NCBI GenBank assembly: GCA_026398435.1
Contig: JAPLSW010000054.1
Span: 1-56,578 of the forward strand
DNA from: Chlamydiota bacterium
Lineage (GTDB): Bacteria > Chlamydiota > Chlamydiia > Chlamydiales > Rhabdochlamydiaceae
Direction: 5' to 3'
DNA length: 56,578 nucleotides
Shown here: positions 25,176 to 31,714 of the stretch, in pieces
How positions within the stretch are numbered: position 1 is the stretch's first letter
Layout of the letters: every line of letters begins with the position of its first letter
Position numbers and translations under genes: made by a program
Notes under the pieces: model-generated
Seen by the model: the letters and a program-made list of their open reading frames with translations, nothing else
The model's database searches: none
What the model was told of the DNA's origin: nothing

Positions 25176-26897
25176 TCACTTTTCCATTCCAAATTCCTTG
25201 GTAACCTTTTCTTGCAATACCTCAGCAGAATCTTTTGTTATAGGCAAATCTTCGGGCATAGTGCCACCGAGTTCTTGGATTGCTTTGCGTATTTTTTGGC
25301 CTACTTCAAAGTATGTTTGATGGGCTTTAGTTTTTTCCTTGATCTGTTCTGTTTTAAGTTTCTCTAGGGTTTGTGTGACTGTGAATAGATTAGCTGAGAG
25401 CTCGGTGCTTCCCATATGGTCTATTATTTTTTGCTTCTTTTTTAATCCCTTACGTTGATGAATGGTTTTGGCGTCTAAGCCTCCATATAGTCCTTTATAG
25501 CCTTGGTTTTGAAAGATAGGGGGACTTAAAGCATTTTCAATGGTAGCTTGCTCCTCTAGTCCCTCATTTTTGTTATTCTTATGTGTGGTTGTTATTTCTT
25601 CTTCGGTAAGGTAAGCTTCTACGGAGTCTTTAAAAGCTTTCTCTAACTCATCAATGCTTTTTCCTTGAAAGGTGATCCAATCTTTTAGATCGATAACATG
25701 ACCTAGGAAAATCTTGCCTTTGTCATCATAGCTAATCTCTGCGAGAAACCCTTTGTAATCCATCTGATTGATTTTTTTAGATAGTATTTGAGTTTTCTTT
25801 TCAAAAAGAGCAGCTTCAGCTTCGATCTCTTCAATGGTTGGCAGAGAGGCTTTGAAGTCTGAAGGGAGGGAATCTGCGAGAGCTGTTTCGTAGCTAGCGA
25901 CTCCTATGGGGGAGAGTACACCTTCTAAGGCATATTTTACGGTGACTGAATTTTTACTTTTACAAAGAATTAAGCCTATTGTGGGATTGTCTTCGGCACT
26001 TTTGATTTTATCATCGACGATTGCAAGATAGAAATTCATTTGTCCTGTAAATTCTGGCCTGAAGGGGACTGCCTTGAGTTCTATGATAAAATAGCAACGA
26101 AGCTTAATGTGATAGAAAAGAAGATCAAGGCAATAATCTTCTTTTTCGACCCGAACGGGAACTTGCCTCCCAACAAAAGCAAAGCCAGAGCCAAGTTCTA
26201 AAAGAAATTTTTGGATGTGGGTCATAAGGCCATCCTCAATCTCTTTTTCACGAGCTTCTTGGATCAAAGTCATAAAATCGAAGTTGTAGGGATCACGAAG
26301 CGTTTGTTCTGCAAGATCTGATTGAGGAGAAGGAAGTGTTTTTTGGAAGTTATTAGGGGCTTTCCCTTTTCTATGGTAAAGGTTGGATTCTATCCATAGC
26401 TCAAGCATGGACCGGCTCCATCCATGCTCTATCGTGTTTTTTGCATACCATTCTCGTTCTTGGAAATTTTTTACTTTTTCAATAAGAATGACGTTATGCC
26501 ACCAAGGAATATTGAGGCAAAACTCCGGTGGAGTATCCAATAGTCCAGCAGCCTGCTGGACTATTATGTATGACTTATAAAACGTTCTCATATAGAACAC
26601 GTTAGATCTCGAAAATCCTTTAAGGCCAGGGAAATTAGATTGGATGTCTTTGCAAAACTTTTCGATGACCTGACTTCCCCATTTTTCCTTTTCCTGGCGA
26701 TTCGTAATTTCTTTACCAAGCCACCAATGGAGCTTGATCAGTTCTTGGTTTACGGATACAGCAGCCCTGATCTGCGACTGTTGAATACGGGTTTTGACGT
26801 CTTCTAAAAATGAGAGGTAACTTTCGGGTAGAATGAGATTGTTTTTTTTGCTCCTTAAGGGGATTTCATTTTCGGGTGCTTTCTTAGAGTATGGCAT
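25176..26897 (-). CDS. YhcG-type PDDEXK nuclease fused to HicB-like and DinD C-terminal domains
   Basis: A 573-aa mosaic protein. Residues 20-350 are a complete YhcG/DUF1016 unit: an N-terminal helical region (LHWWLGKEITNRQ, GFSRSNVFYMRTFY) then a PDDEXK nuclease fold with YCLDLLFYH (D258) and IIELKA (E273, K275). Residues 379-432 match the HicB antitoxin fold (YKGFLAEISYDDKGKIFLG then IDELEKAFKDSVEAYLTE). Residues 455-573 match the C-terminus of damage-inducible protein D (QRKGLKKKQKIIDHMGSTEL, HQTYFEVGQKIRK, IQELGGTMPEDLP). AAGGAG lies six bases before the ATG. Divergent from a LexA-like gene, which may control it. Role unknown; DNA damage response or defence is inferred. Confidence 0.85.
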   Translation of the reverse strand: MPYSKKAPENEIPLRSKKNNLILPESYLSFLEDVKTRIQQSQIRAAVSVNQELIKLHWWLGKEITNRQEKEKWGSQVIEKFCKDIQSNFPGLKGFSRSNVFYMRTFYKSYIIVQQAAGLLDTPPEFCLNIPWWHNVILIEKVKNFQEREWYAKNTIEHGWSRSMLELWIESNLYHRKGKAPNNFQKTLPSPQSDLAEQTLRDPYNFDFMTLIQEAREKEIEDGLMTHIQKFLLELGSGFAFVGRQVPVRVEKEDYCLDLLFYHIKLRCYFIIELKAVPFRPEFTGQMNFYLAIVDDKIKSAEDNPTIGLILCKSKNSVTVKYALEGVLSPIGVASYETALADSLPSDFKASLPTIEEIEAEAALFEKKTQILSKKINQMDYKGFLAEISYDDKGKIFLGHVIDLKDWITFQGKSIDELEKAFKDSVEAYLTEEEITTTHKNNKNEGLEEQATIENALSPPIFQNQGYKGLYGGLDAKTIHQRKGLKKKQKIIDHMGSTELSANLFTVTQTLEKLKTEQIKEKTKAHQTYFEVGQKIRKAIQELGGTMPEDLPITKDSAEVLQEKVTKEFGMEK

Positions 26898-27036
26898 TAA
26901 GGCTCCTTTGTATTTAATAAAAAATTTACTCTATCTTATGAAGTTTTTTAAGAAAAGAAAAATATACAGGATCAAAAAAAACGTTCTCTTTAATGTTTCG
27001 TTGACTGTTTAAGTTGTGCATGCCAAGATAGTTCAC

Positions 27037-27645
27037 ATGACAGAAAAACAACTGCATCAGATCCAAGAGCGCCTTTTAGAGCTGCTTACGAAAAATTCCG
27101 ACAAATTGTTTACTATTCGAGAAATGCAGCAGATGCTGGATATTTCTTCTACTAGTGGTGTTGTACGTCACCTAGTTCAGCTCGAGAAGAAGGGATACCT
27201 TAAACGGAATCCGTATAATTCCAGGGATTATAAAGTCTTAGATCAAAGTCCTGAAAAGGAAATTGCGTGGCTTAATCTATATGGCCTTGCGCAATGTGGG
27301 AAAAATGGAACGCTGTTAGACAATCATCCTATAGATAGGATTCCTATTGCTACTAGATTGCTTTCATTTCCTTCACTCGAAGGTTTTCTAGTAAAAGCAA
27401 AAGGTAATTCTATGTCTCCTAGAATCAAAGAAGGAGACCTCGTGATAGCAAAGAGAACAGACGATTTCCAAAATGGAATGTTGGCAGTATGTGTTTCAGA
27501 TGGAGAGGCTTTAATCAAAAAGATCCAAAAAGATGTAAGTTCTGTCATTCTCATCTCTTTGAATTCAGAATATCCACCCTTTTTAGCCTCCGATGATTTC
27601 AGAATTATCGGCGAAGTTAAGGGAGTAATTTCCAGAGAAATTTAG
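27037..27645 (+). CDS. LexA-like self-cleaving repressor
   Basis: A 202-aa protein, the usual LexA length. The N-terminal winged helix (about 1-65; TIREMQQMLDISSTSGVVRHL and LEKKGYLKR) would bind DNA. The C-terminal S24 peptidase domain has the cleavage site Cys87-Gly88 (LAQCGKNG), the serine in KGNSMSPRI (S125) and the lysine in EALIKKI (about K161). A Cys-Gly cleavage site is seen in UmuD; LexA normally has Ala-Gly. ATG 27037 is chosen over a GTG at 27016 because it restores the family's normal start. Divergent from the DinD-containing fusion, so it is probably the local regulator. Chlamydiaceae lack LexA. Confidence 0.88.
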   Translation: MTEKQLHQIQERLLELLTKNSDKLFTIREMQQMLDISSTSGVVRHLVQLEKKGYLKRNPYNSRDYKVLDQSPEKEIAWLNLYGLAQCGKNGTLLDNHPIDRIPIATRLLSFPSLEGFLVKAKGNSMSPRIKEGDLVIAKRTDDFQNGMLAVCVSDGEALIKKIQKDVSSVILISLNSEYPPFLASDDFRIIGEVKGVISREI

Positions 27646-27839
27646 CAATCAGATATTTTCAGTCCCTTCACGACAGTTTTCTGATGAATTTTAAGTCTTA
27701 TGGCTATTTTATTATTGGACAGGCCTAAAGCTTTTAATTCCTTGATCGTTGGAGCTAGCACCTTATAGATCGGCACAGCCTGATGGCAGGGGATTTTCAC
27801 CTTCATCGGGATCTGGGAAATGGTTCGAATTCGTACCAA
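27642..27839 (-). pseudogene. C-terminal fragment resembling a site-specific recombinase
   Basis: A 65-codon frame whose second half, IKELKALGLSNNKIAIRLKI then HQKTVVKGLK, reads as the C-terminal helix-turn-helix of a resolvase/invertase-type recombinase. No catalytic domain is present upstream; the frame starts from a TTG inside an inverted repeat. It overlaps the LexA-like stop by four bases on the other strand. Most likely a remnant of the enzyme that brought in the neighbouring cassette. Family assignment is tentative. Confidence 0.45.
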
Positions 27840-27869
27840 CCGGGTCCGACAGTGATATGAATTCGAACC
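27822..27869. repeat. 11-bp perfect inverted repeat near the recombinase remnant
   Basis: GGTTCGAATTC (27822-27832) and GAATTCGAACC (27859-27869) are exact reverse complements with 26 bases between them. Such spaced dyads are typical of recombinase or regulator sites; here it lies at the start of the recombinase remnant. Confidence 0.55.
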
Positions 27870-27895
27870 CTTGCTTTCTTCTAGAGAGCAAGGGT
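27860..27895 (+). repeat. right copy of the imperfect 37-base repeat with hairpin
   Basis: AATTCGAACCCTTGC... to GCAAGGGT, the partner of 25117-25153. It folds as ACCCTTGCT (27867-27875) with AGCAAGGGT (27887-27895). Differences inside the stems keep pairing, as expected if the hairpin matters. Confidence 0.5.
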
Positions 27896-28139
27896 CTCGA
27901 CATTCGAATGAGCTACATAGTAAGCTCTATTTTGAATAAGTCGACCGTTCTCGAAAGCACGCTCTCCTGGAACAGGCTCCATTTCAATGCTTTCCAAAAG
28001 ATCTTTTCCTCTCGCACATGCACCTTTAGTTTTGGATCTTCCAGTTTTATTGTCCATTTTGGGCCTAAAAGTAATGATCTTTTCAAGTAAATCACAACAA
28101 ATTAATTATCAGTGGCTTACGAAGCTTTTAAAAAAATTG
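27896..28139. other. gene-poor stretch between recombinase remnant and the hip-type operators
   Basis: No supported gene. A 60-codon minus-strand frame (27913-28095) has no recognisable product and may be further recombinase debris. Confidence 0.4.
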
Positions 28140-28157
28140 TGACGCAATAGTGCGTCA
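28140..28157. promoter_or_regulatory. operator palindrome 1 of the hip-type locus
   Basis: TGACGCAATAGTGCGTCA: 7-bp arms TGACGCA/TGCGTCA around ATAG. First of three, each starting exactly 27 bases after the previous one. Confidence 0.8.
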
Positions 28158-28166
28158 ATTCAGTAT

Positions 28167-28184
28167 TGACGCACTATTGCGTCA
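28167..28184. promoter_or_regulatory. operator palindrome 2 of the hip-type locus
   Basis: TGACGCACTATTGCGTCA, the same arms with the centre inverted to CTAT. The nine-base spacer to each neighbour is not conserved in sequence, only in length. Confidence 0.8.
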
Positions 28185-28192
28185 GTTTATTA

Positions 28193-28222
28193 TTGACGCA
28201 ATAGTGCGTCAACTCGCATAAT
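28193..28222 (+). promoter_or_regulatory. promoter of the hip-type operon
   Basis: TTGACG (28193-28198) and CATAAT (28217-28222) with an 18-base spacer. A second pair, TTGACG (28166-28171) and TATTAT (28188-28193) with 16 bases, lies one operator upstream. Predicted only. Confidence 0.6.
28194..28211. promoter_or_regulatory. operator palindrome 3 of the hip-type locus
   Basis: TGACGCAATAGTGCGTCA, identical to palindrome 1. It overlaps the predicted -35 box, so a repressor bound here would block RNA polymerase. It ends 31 bases before the kinase start codon. Confidence 0.8.
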
Positions 28223-28242
28223 AAAAGAAAAAGGAGTTATGC

Positions 28243-29148
28243 ATGGAACTGGCCAGCTGTTGTCATTGCTGCCGAAAATTCTCGGCTGAAGATGTCTGTC
28301 TATACGGATTGCATGAAAATTGTTTTAAGGAATGTTTCGGTTCCTGTGAGGACTTTCTTGATCTTATATCTCGATCTCAATCTGCACCCCCTAGACCAGA
28401 GAGCCAGGGACGAAGAAATATTAGTTTTTTTCATGGAGCATATCGTAAGTATTCTGCACGATTAGGAAAAACGCATTATATCTTAAAAGTACAACAAAGA
28501 GGATATCCTGAGTTACCCGCAACCGAATTTTTATCCAATCAGATCTATCGTAGTCTAAGTATTCCGGTTCCTGATCATTATTTAATCAGATACCCGGAAA
28601 ACAATTTTTGCTTCGTTACCAAAAATTTTATGTCCGATTTAACCACCTCGACCCTCGATCACATCTATCATTTTGTAACCGATGGAAAAAACCATGATTG
28701 CGAAAGTCTAATTGAAATTATTGGAGAAAAAACACAAAGAAAAGGAGAACAGGAAAAATTTGTTCTCCTGACATTAGCTGATAGTTTAATCGGTAATAAT
28801 GACCGTCATGGTCGCAATTTAGCCTTTATTCGATCCTTTGAAGGAATCTGGCTTTCTCCATTCTATGATAATCCATCTGCGCTTGCTTTGGAAGACTCAT
28901 CAATATTAGGGGCGGATTTACAACCAAGAGGATCGATTTTTACAAAAGACTCCGATAAGCCGACGATGAAGGACTATGTTGTGGAATGGAATCGTTTAGG
29001 TTATGGCGATGTTGTTCAACGTTTCAAGAAAAAACTGCAACTTAAAACGATTGAAAACTTAATAGAGAAAAGTCATATAAGCGAAAAAAGAAAGCTAGCT
29101 TTGTTACGCCTGATTTTAAAAAGAAATGAGGAACTATGCAACCACTAA
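28243..29148 (+). CDS. HipA-type serine/threonine kinase toxin lacking the N-terminal subdomain (HipT-like)
   Basis: A 301-aa HipA C-terminal kinase. It opens with a zinc-ribbon-like segment (CCHCC at 6-10, then YGLHENCFKECFG). The kinase core follows: SFFHGAYRKYSARL (61-74) as the ATP loop, YILKV with lysine 82, LADSLIGNNDRHGRN (178-192) with catalytic D187, and SPFYDNPSAL with metal-binding D209. The N-subdomain 1 of standard HipA is missing and is supplied by the next gene, as in E. coli HipBST, where HipT phosphorylates tryptophanyl-tRNA synthetase (family knowledge). AAGGAG lies six bases before the ATG. It is first in the operon, the reverse of the usual antitoxin-first order. Its target is unknown. 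Confidence 0.85.
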   Translation: MELASCCHCCRKFSAEDVCLYGLHENCFKECFGSCEDFLDLISRSQSAPPRPESQGRRNISFFHGAYRKYSARLGKTHYILKVQQRGYPELPATEFLSNQIYRSLSIPVPDHYLIRYPENNFCFVTKNFMSDLTTSTLDHIYHFVTDGKNHDCESLIEIIGEKTQRKGEQEKFVLLTLADSLIGNNDRHGRNLAFIRSFEGIWLSPFYDNPSALALEDSSILGADLQPRGSIFTKDSDKPTMKDYVVEWNRLGYGDVVQRFKKKLQLKTIENLIEKSHISEKRKLALLRLILKRNEELCNH

Positions 29149-29768
29149 AAACCATCGGCGTATTTGTTTTTTTAAAAAAAAGAAAAACCCAGAAGCTTGT
29201 GGGTCGATTATGCTGGATCGATAGAAAATTAGTTTTTACCTATGAAGATTCTTATTTCAAAGCTAGGCATAGCATTGCTCTAGGTCCAGAATTCCCTCTT
29301 ACTCAAAAAGAAGTTTCTTCGGATAAATTATTCCCATCTCTTGAAGATCGTATACCATCTATCCAAAATCCTGCTTATCCGGAATATTGTCTAGCCATGG
29401 GAATAGATCCTAATGAACGAGACCCTTTTATCCTTTTATCTACAATTGGAAGTAAAGGGCCTTCATCTTTTATATTTTATCCTCTTTTTAAAAGAGACAT
29501 ATCTCCCAAAGATATCGTTGAGTTCCGAAATATGTTGGGACTTACTACTCGTGAATTTGCAGCTATTTTTGAATTTTCTCAGAATTCATTAAATGCTCTT
29601 GAGAGGGGACGAAGGGCTGGGATAGAAATTCTAAAACGATTTGAAATCCTTTTGCATTTCCCAAATGTAGCTTTATTTTTTTTAGAGGTCAATAGTGGGC
29701 ATTTAACTTACGAAAAGTGGGTAATCGCAAGTGAAAAGCTTAAAATGCTGGCCCAAAATAAGCTGTGA
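29136..29768 (+). CDS. HipS-HTH fusion: HipA N-subdomain joined to a C-terminal Xre-type DNA-binding domain
   Basis: A 210-aa protein that appears to merge two antitoxin components. Residues 1-115 match the HipA N-subdomain 1 (VGRLCWIDRKLVFTYEDSYF, IALGPEFPLTQKE, LFPSLEDRIP, ILLSTIGSKG), called HipS in HipBST systems. Residues 123-180 form an Xre-like helix-turn-helix (FRNMLGLTTREFAAIFEFSQ, then LNALERGRR), the HipB role. It overlaps the kinase gene by 13 bases, so translation is coupled. It should neutralise the kinase and bind the three upstream palindromes; both are inferred. The order S then B in one chain, downstream of the kinase, is unusual. Confidence 0.82.
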   Translation: MQPLKTIGVFVFLKKRKTQKLVGRLCWIDRKLVFTYEDSYFKARHSIALGPEFPLTQKEVSSDKLFPSLEDRIPSIQNPAYPEYCLAMGIDPNERDPFILLSTIGSKGPSSFIFYPLFKRDISPKDIVEFRNMLGLTTREFAAIFEFSQNSLNALERGRRAGIEILKRFEILLHFPNVALFFLEVNSGHLTYEKWVIASEKLKMLAQNKL

Positions 29769-29848
29769 TGAAAAATTACGAATAAGTTTAGAGCTTTCAG
29801 GAATAATAACACCTCTTCACCCAGTACAGGTGAATAAGGCCGAACGTT

Positions 29849-29886
29849 CGACCCAATCGATCCAAAATCATAATTTTGGGTCGATG
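29849..29886. repeat. left 38-base inverted repeat flanking the Schlafen-like gene
   Basis: CGACCCAATCGATCC ... TTTTGGGTCGATG. Its reverse complement matches 31404-31441 at 31 of 38 positions. It is itself a hairpin (GATCCAAAAT with ATTTTGGGTC). Confidence 0.7.
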
Positions 29887-30044
29887 TACCAGAGGTGGAA
29901 CTCTGGTTTTAATTCCGACAAAATGGTATAGGTAAGCACTAAAAAGAGGTTGAATCTTCGCTTAATACCGCGACTTTCTGGCGTAGAAAAGTTTGGAAAT
30001 TACGTCTGAGACGGTCAGTTTCTTTTACCCGCTTATTGATCTTA

Positions 30045-31394
30045 TTATCCTTTAAGAGTAAGCCCGTATCTGGTTGTAGGGCCATTTCCGTACCGCGTTA
30101 ACTGCCCACTCTCAATCAACTTATTTAAAGCCCGGCCAGCCGAAGTTTTCGGGATCTTTAACTCTTTAATAATGGATGCTTTCGATATTTCCTCGCCTAT
30201 TTTAAACAGACTCAAAATCTGACCCTCTATGCCGTCTTTAATAGTATCTGCATGCACTCGTGGAAGAATGCATTTTACGAAATTAGTCCCTTCTTTTACT
30301 TCGGGAGTGAGTAGACCTTCCTTTCTATAGCTTTTAAAAAGAGTGATAAAACCTGATCCCATTTTTTCTATATATCGGGCTTCCCATAAAACTTTTGCAA
30401 TCGCAGTATTACGAACATATGTGATCCCCGATTCCAACTCTGAGGGGTCGATGGGTCCAGGTAGTCCTCCAGGACTAAAAAATTCTATCCTATCAGAATA
30501 AATAGAGATCTTAATGGGGGCGCTAATATGATAGTTACGGTGTAAGATGGCGTTCATTAATACCTCTCTAATGGCAATGGGAGGTATTTCCCAATGTTCC
30601 TCTCTTTTTCTGTTTTCTATTTTAAAAGATTTATTCATTCTATCCATGATGAAATCGAAAGATTCATCAAACTGCTCGAAAAGAGTCCCCTTGCATGTCC
30701 TTGATGCTATCGCTTCACGATCCTTAAAATCTGAAAAATGACAACAAAGTATGTATGCCTCAGAGAGAAATTGTTGTGGAGATTTGCCAAACAGCAACAT
30801 TCCTGTAATTGTGGCATAATCAGAGGTGTGTTCTTTTTTGATGATTTCATAAGATAATAAGACGTCTTTGGTTAGGGGGGAAGTAATGCCATTACGTCGG
30901 TGATTTAAAAAATGCTGTATTTTATCGCTATCTAAATCTTCTATAGTGGTGTGATATAAAGGGAGTTGGTCGTAGGAAATTCCACGTGATTGCCATTTAA
31001 GTTCCTCTATTATATCAGAGTTTGCTTTAACAGTTGAGGGGCCAAGTCGAATGAAGGTTCCTAGTGAAAGACCTAATGATGTTTGATAATAAGGTTTGTT
31101 TGAGCCTGATGCAACCTCAATGACCAAAAGAACTTTACCATCTATTCTTTGTTGGTAAATAAGTGGGAGTATAGGGGGTGTGCATGCTTCGTAGACGGCA
31201 TGGTCAAGCCATTCCATAGCTTCGTGTATTTCCTCTTCGGAGATTCCTTCGATGCTGCCATCATCTTTGATGCCCATCACTAGCTTTCCACCCTTAGCAT
31301 TACAAAATCCAATAACGGTTTTTATAATTTTAGAGCTATCTGGAATGATTAATTTAAATTCCAATTTCGAAGACTCTAGGCCTACATATTTCAT
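30045..31394 (-). CDS. Schlafen/AlbA_2 domain ATP-binding protein (RecG-like regulator family)
   Basis: A 449-aa protein of the family often labelled ATP-binding or RecG-like transcriptional regulators. Residues 1-130 form the Schlafen/AlbA_2 nucleic-acid domain (ESSKLEFK, FCNAKGGKLVMGIKDDG, LDHAVYEACTPPILP). Residues about 260-370 form a GHKL-type ATPase (HATPase_c_4) with REVLMNAILHRNY and IEFFSPGGLPGPI. A winged helix (about 395-449; SKASIIKELKIPKTSAGRAL) ends it. These genes are common in genomic islands and have been tied to phage defence or transcription control. AGGAG lies six bases upstream of the ATG. The gene is bracketed by 38-base inverted repeats, which suggests transfer as a unit. 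Confidence 0.85.
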   Translation of the reverse strand: MKYVGLESSKLEFKLIIPDSSKIIKTVIGFCNAKGGKLVMGIKDDGSIEGISEEEIHEAMEWLDHAVYEACTPPILPLIYQQRIDGKVLLVIEVASGSNKPYYQTSLGLSLGTFIRLGPSTVKANSDIIEELKWQSRGISYDQLPLYHTTIEDLDSDKIQHFLNHRRNGITSPLTKDVLLSYEIIKKEHTSDYATITGMLLFGKSPQQFLSEAYILCCHFSDFKDREAIASRTCKGTLFEQFDESFDFIMDRMNKSFKIENRKREEHWEIPPIAIREVLMNAILHRNYHISAPIKISIYSDRIEFFSPGGLPGPIDPSELESGITYVRNTAIAKVLWEARYIEKMGSGFITLFKSYRKEGLLTPEVKEGTNFVKCILPRVHADTIKDGIEGQILSLFKIGEEISKASIIKELKIPKTSAGRALNKLIESGQLTRYGNGPTTRYGLTLKG

Positions 31395-31403
31395 ATAATC
31401 TCC

Positions 31404-31441
31404 TATTGACCCAAGATTAGCATTTTGGGTCGATTGGATCG
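31404..31441. repeat. right 38-base inverted repeat, also a dyad upstream of the Schlafen-like gene
   Basis: TATTGACCCAAGATT ... GATTGGATCG, partner of 29849-29886. On the minus strand it begins 10 bases before the start codon and folds as GACCCAA with TTGGGTC, so it may double as an operator. Confidence 0.7.
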
Positions 31442-31714
31442 ATATGCAGGAGGTAGATCACACCTGGCAAATACTTGCTAACATTCGTGGCGTACGCTTC
31501 CTGAAGTGTCTATTGTAGAAGTATTTACGTACTGCGATTCTACTATATCTGGTACTAACATTGTTGCTCCTATTTCTGTTAGTGTTCTTGTGAAGTACGC
31601 CCTCTTTCAAGGAAGTTCCTAGATCTTTAGTCAAGGAGAGGCTTCACTATGCAGATAAATCAATGCATTTTTTACAAAAAGAAGGACTTTTTCCCTATTA
31701 GGAATGGAATAACT
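31442..31714. other. intergenic stretch without recognised features
   Basis: No gene or clear RNA seen. GGCGTAC (31489-31495) and GTACGCC (31595-31601) form a short spaced inverted repeat that may be chance. It must contain the promoter of the Schlafen-like gene. Confidence 0.4.

Noticed and set aside
25017..25367. 116-codon frame across tRNA-Ser
   Set aside because: It overlaps the tRNA and the end of the nuclease fusion on the other strand; no coding signal.
26898..27036. Searched for LexA boxes between the nuclease fusion and the LexA-like gene
   Set aside because: Neither CTGT-N8-ACAG nor GAAC-N4-GTTC is present. CGTT repeats near 26982-27002 are too weak to call; the operator type is unknown.
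27749..28090. 113-codon plus-strand frame over the recombinase remnant
   Set aside because: It runs across the inverted repeat and hairpin with no ribosome site and no family match; it is antisense to the more plausible remnant.
28140..28211. Three regularly spaced repeats as a CRISPR array
   Set aside because: The units are 18-bp palindromes with 9-base spacers, far too short, and no cas gene is near. They lie over a promoter, which fits operators.
29842..29849. GAACGTTC palindrome downstream of the hip-type operon as an SOS box
   Set aside because: It lacks the N4 spacer of the known box and lies downstream of genes; probably chance next to the inverted repeat.
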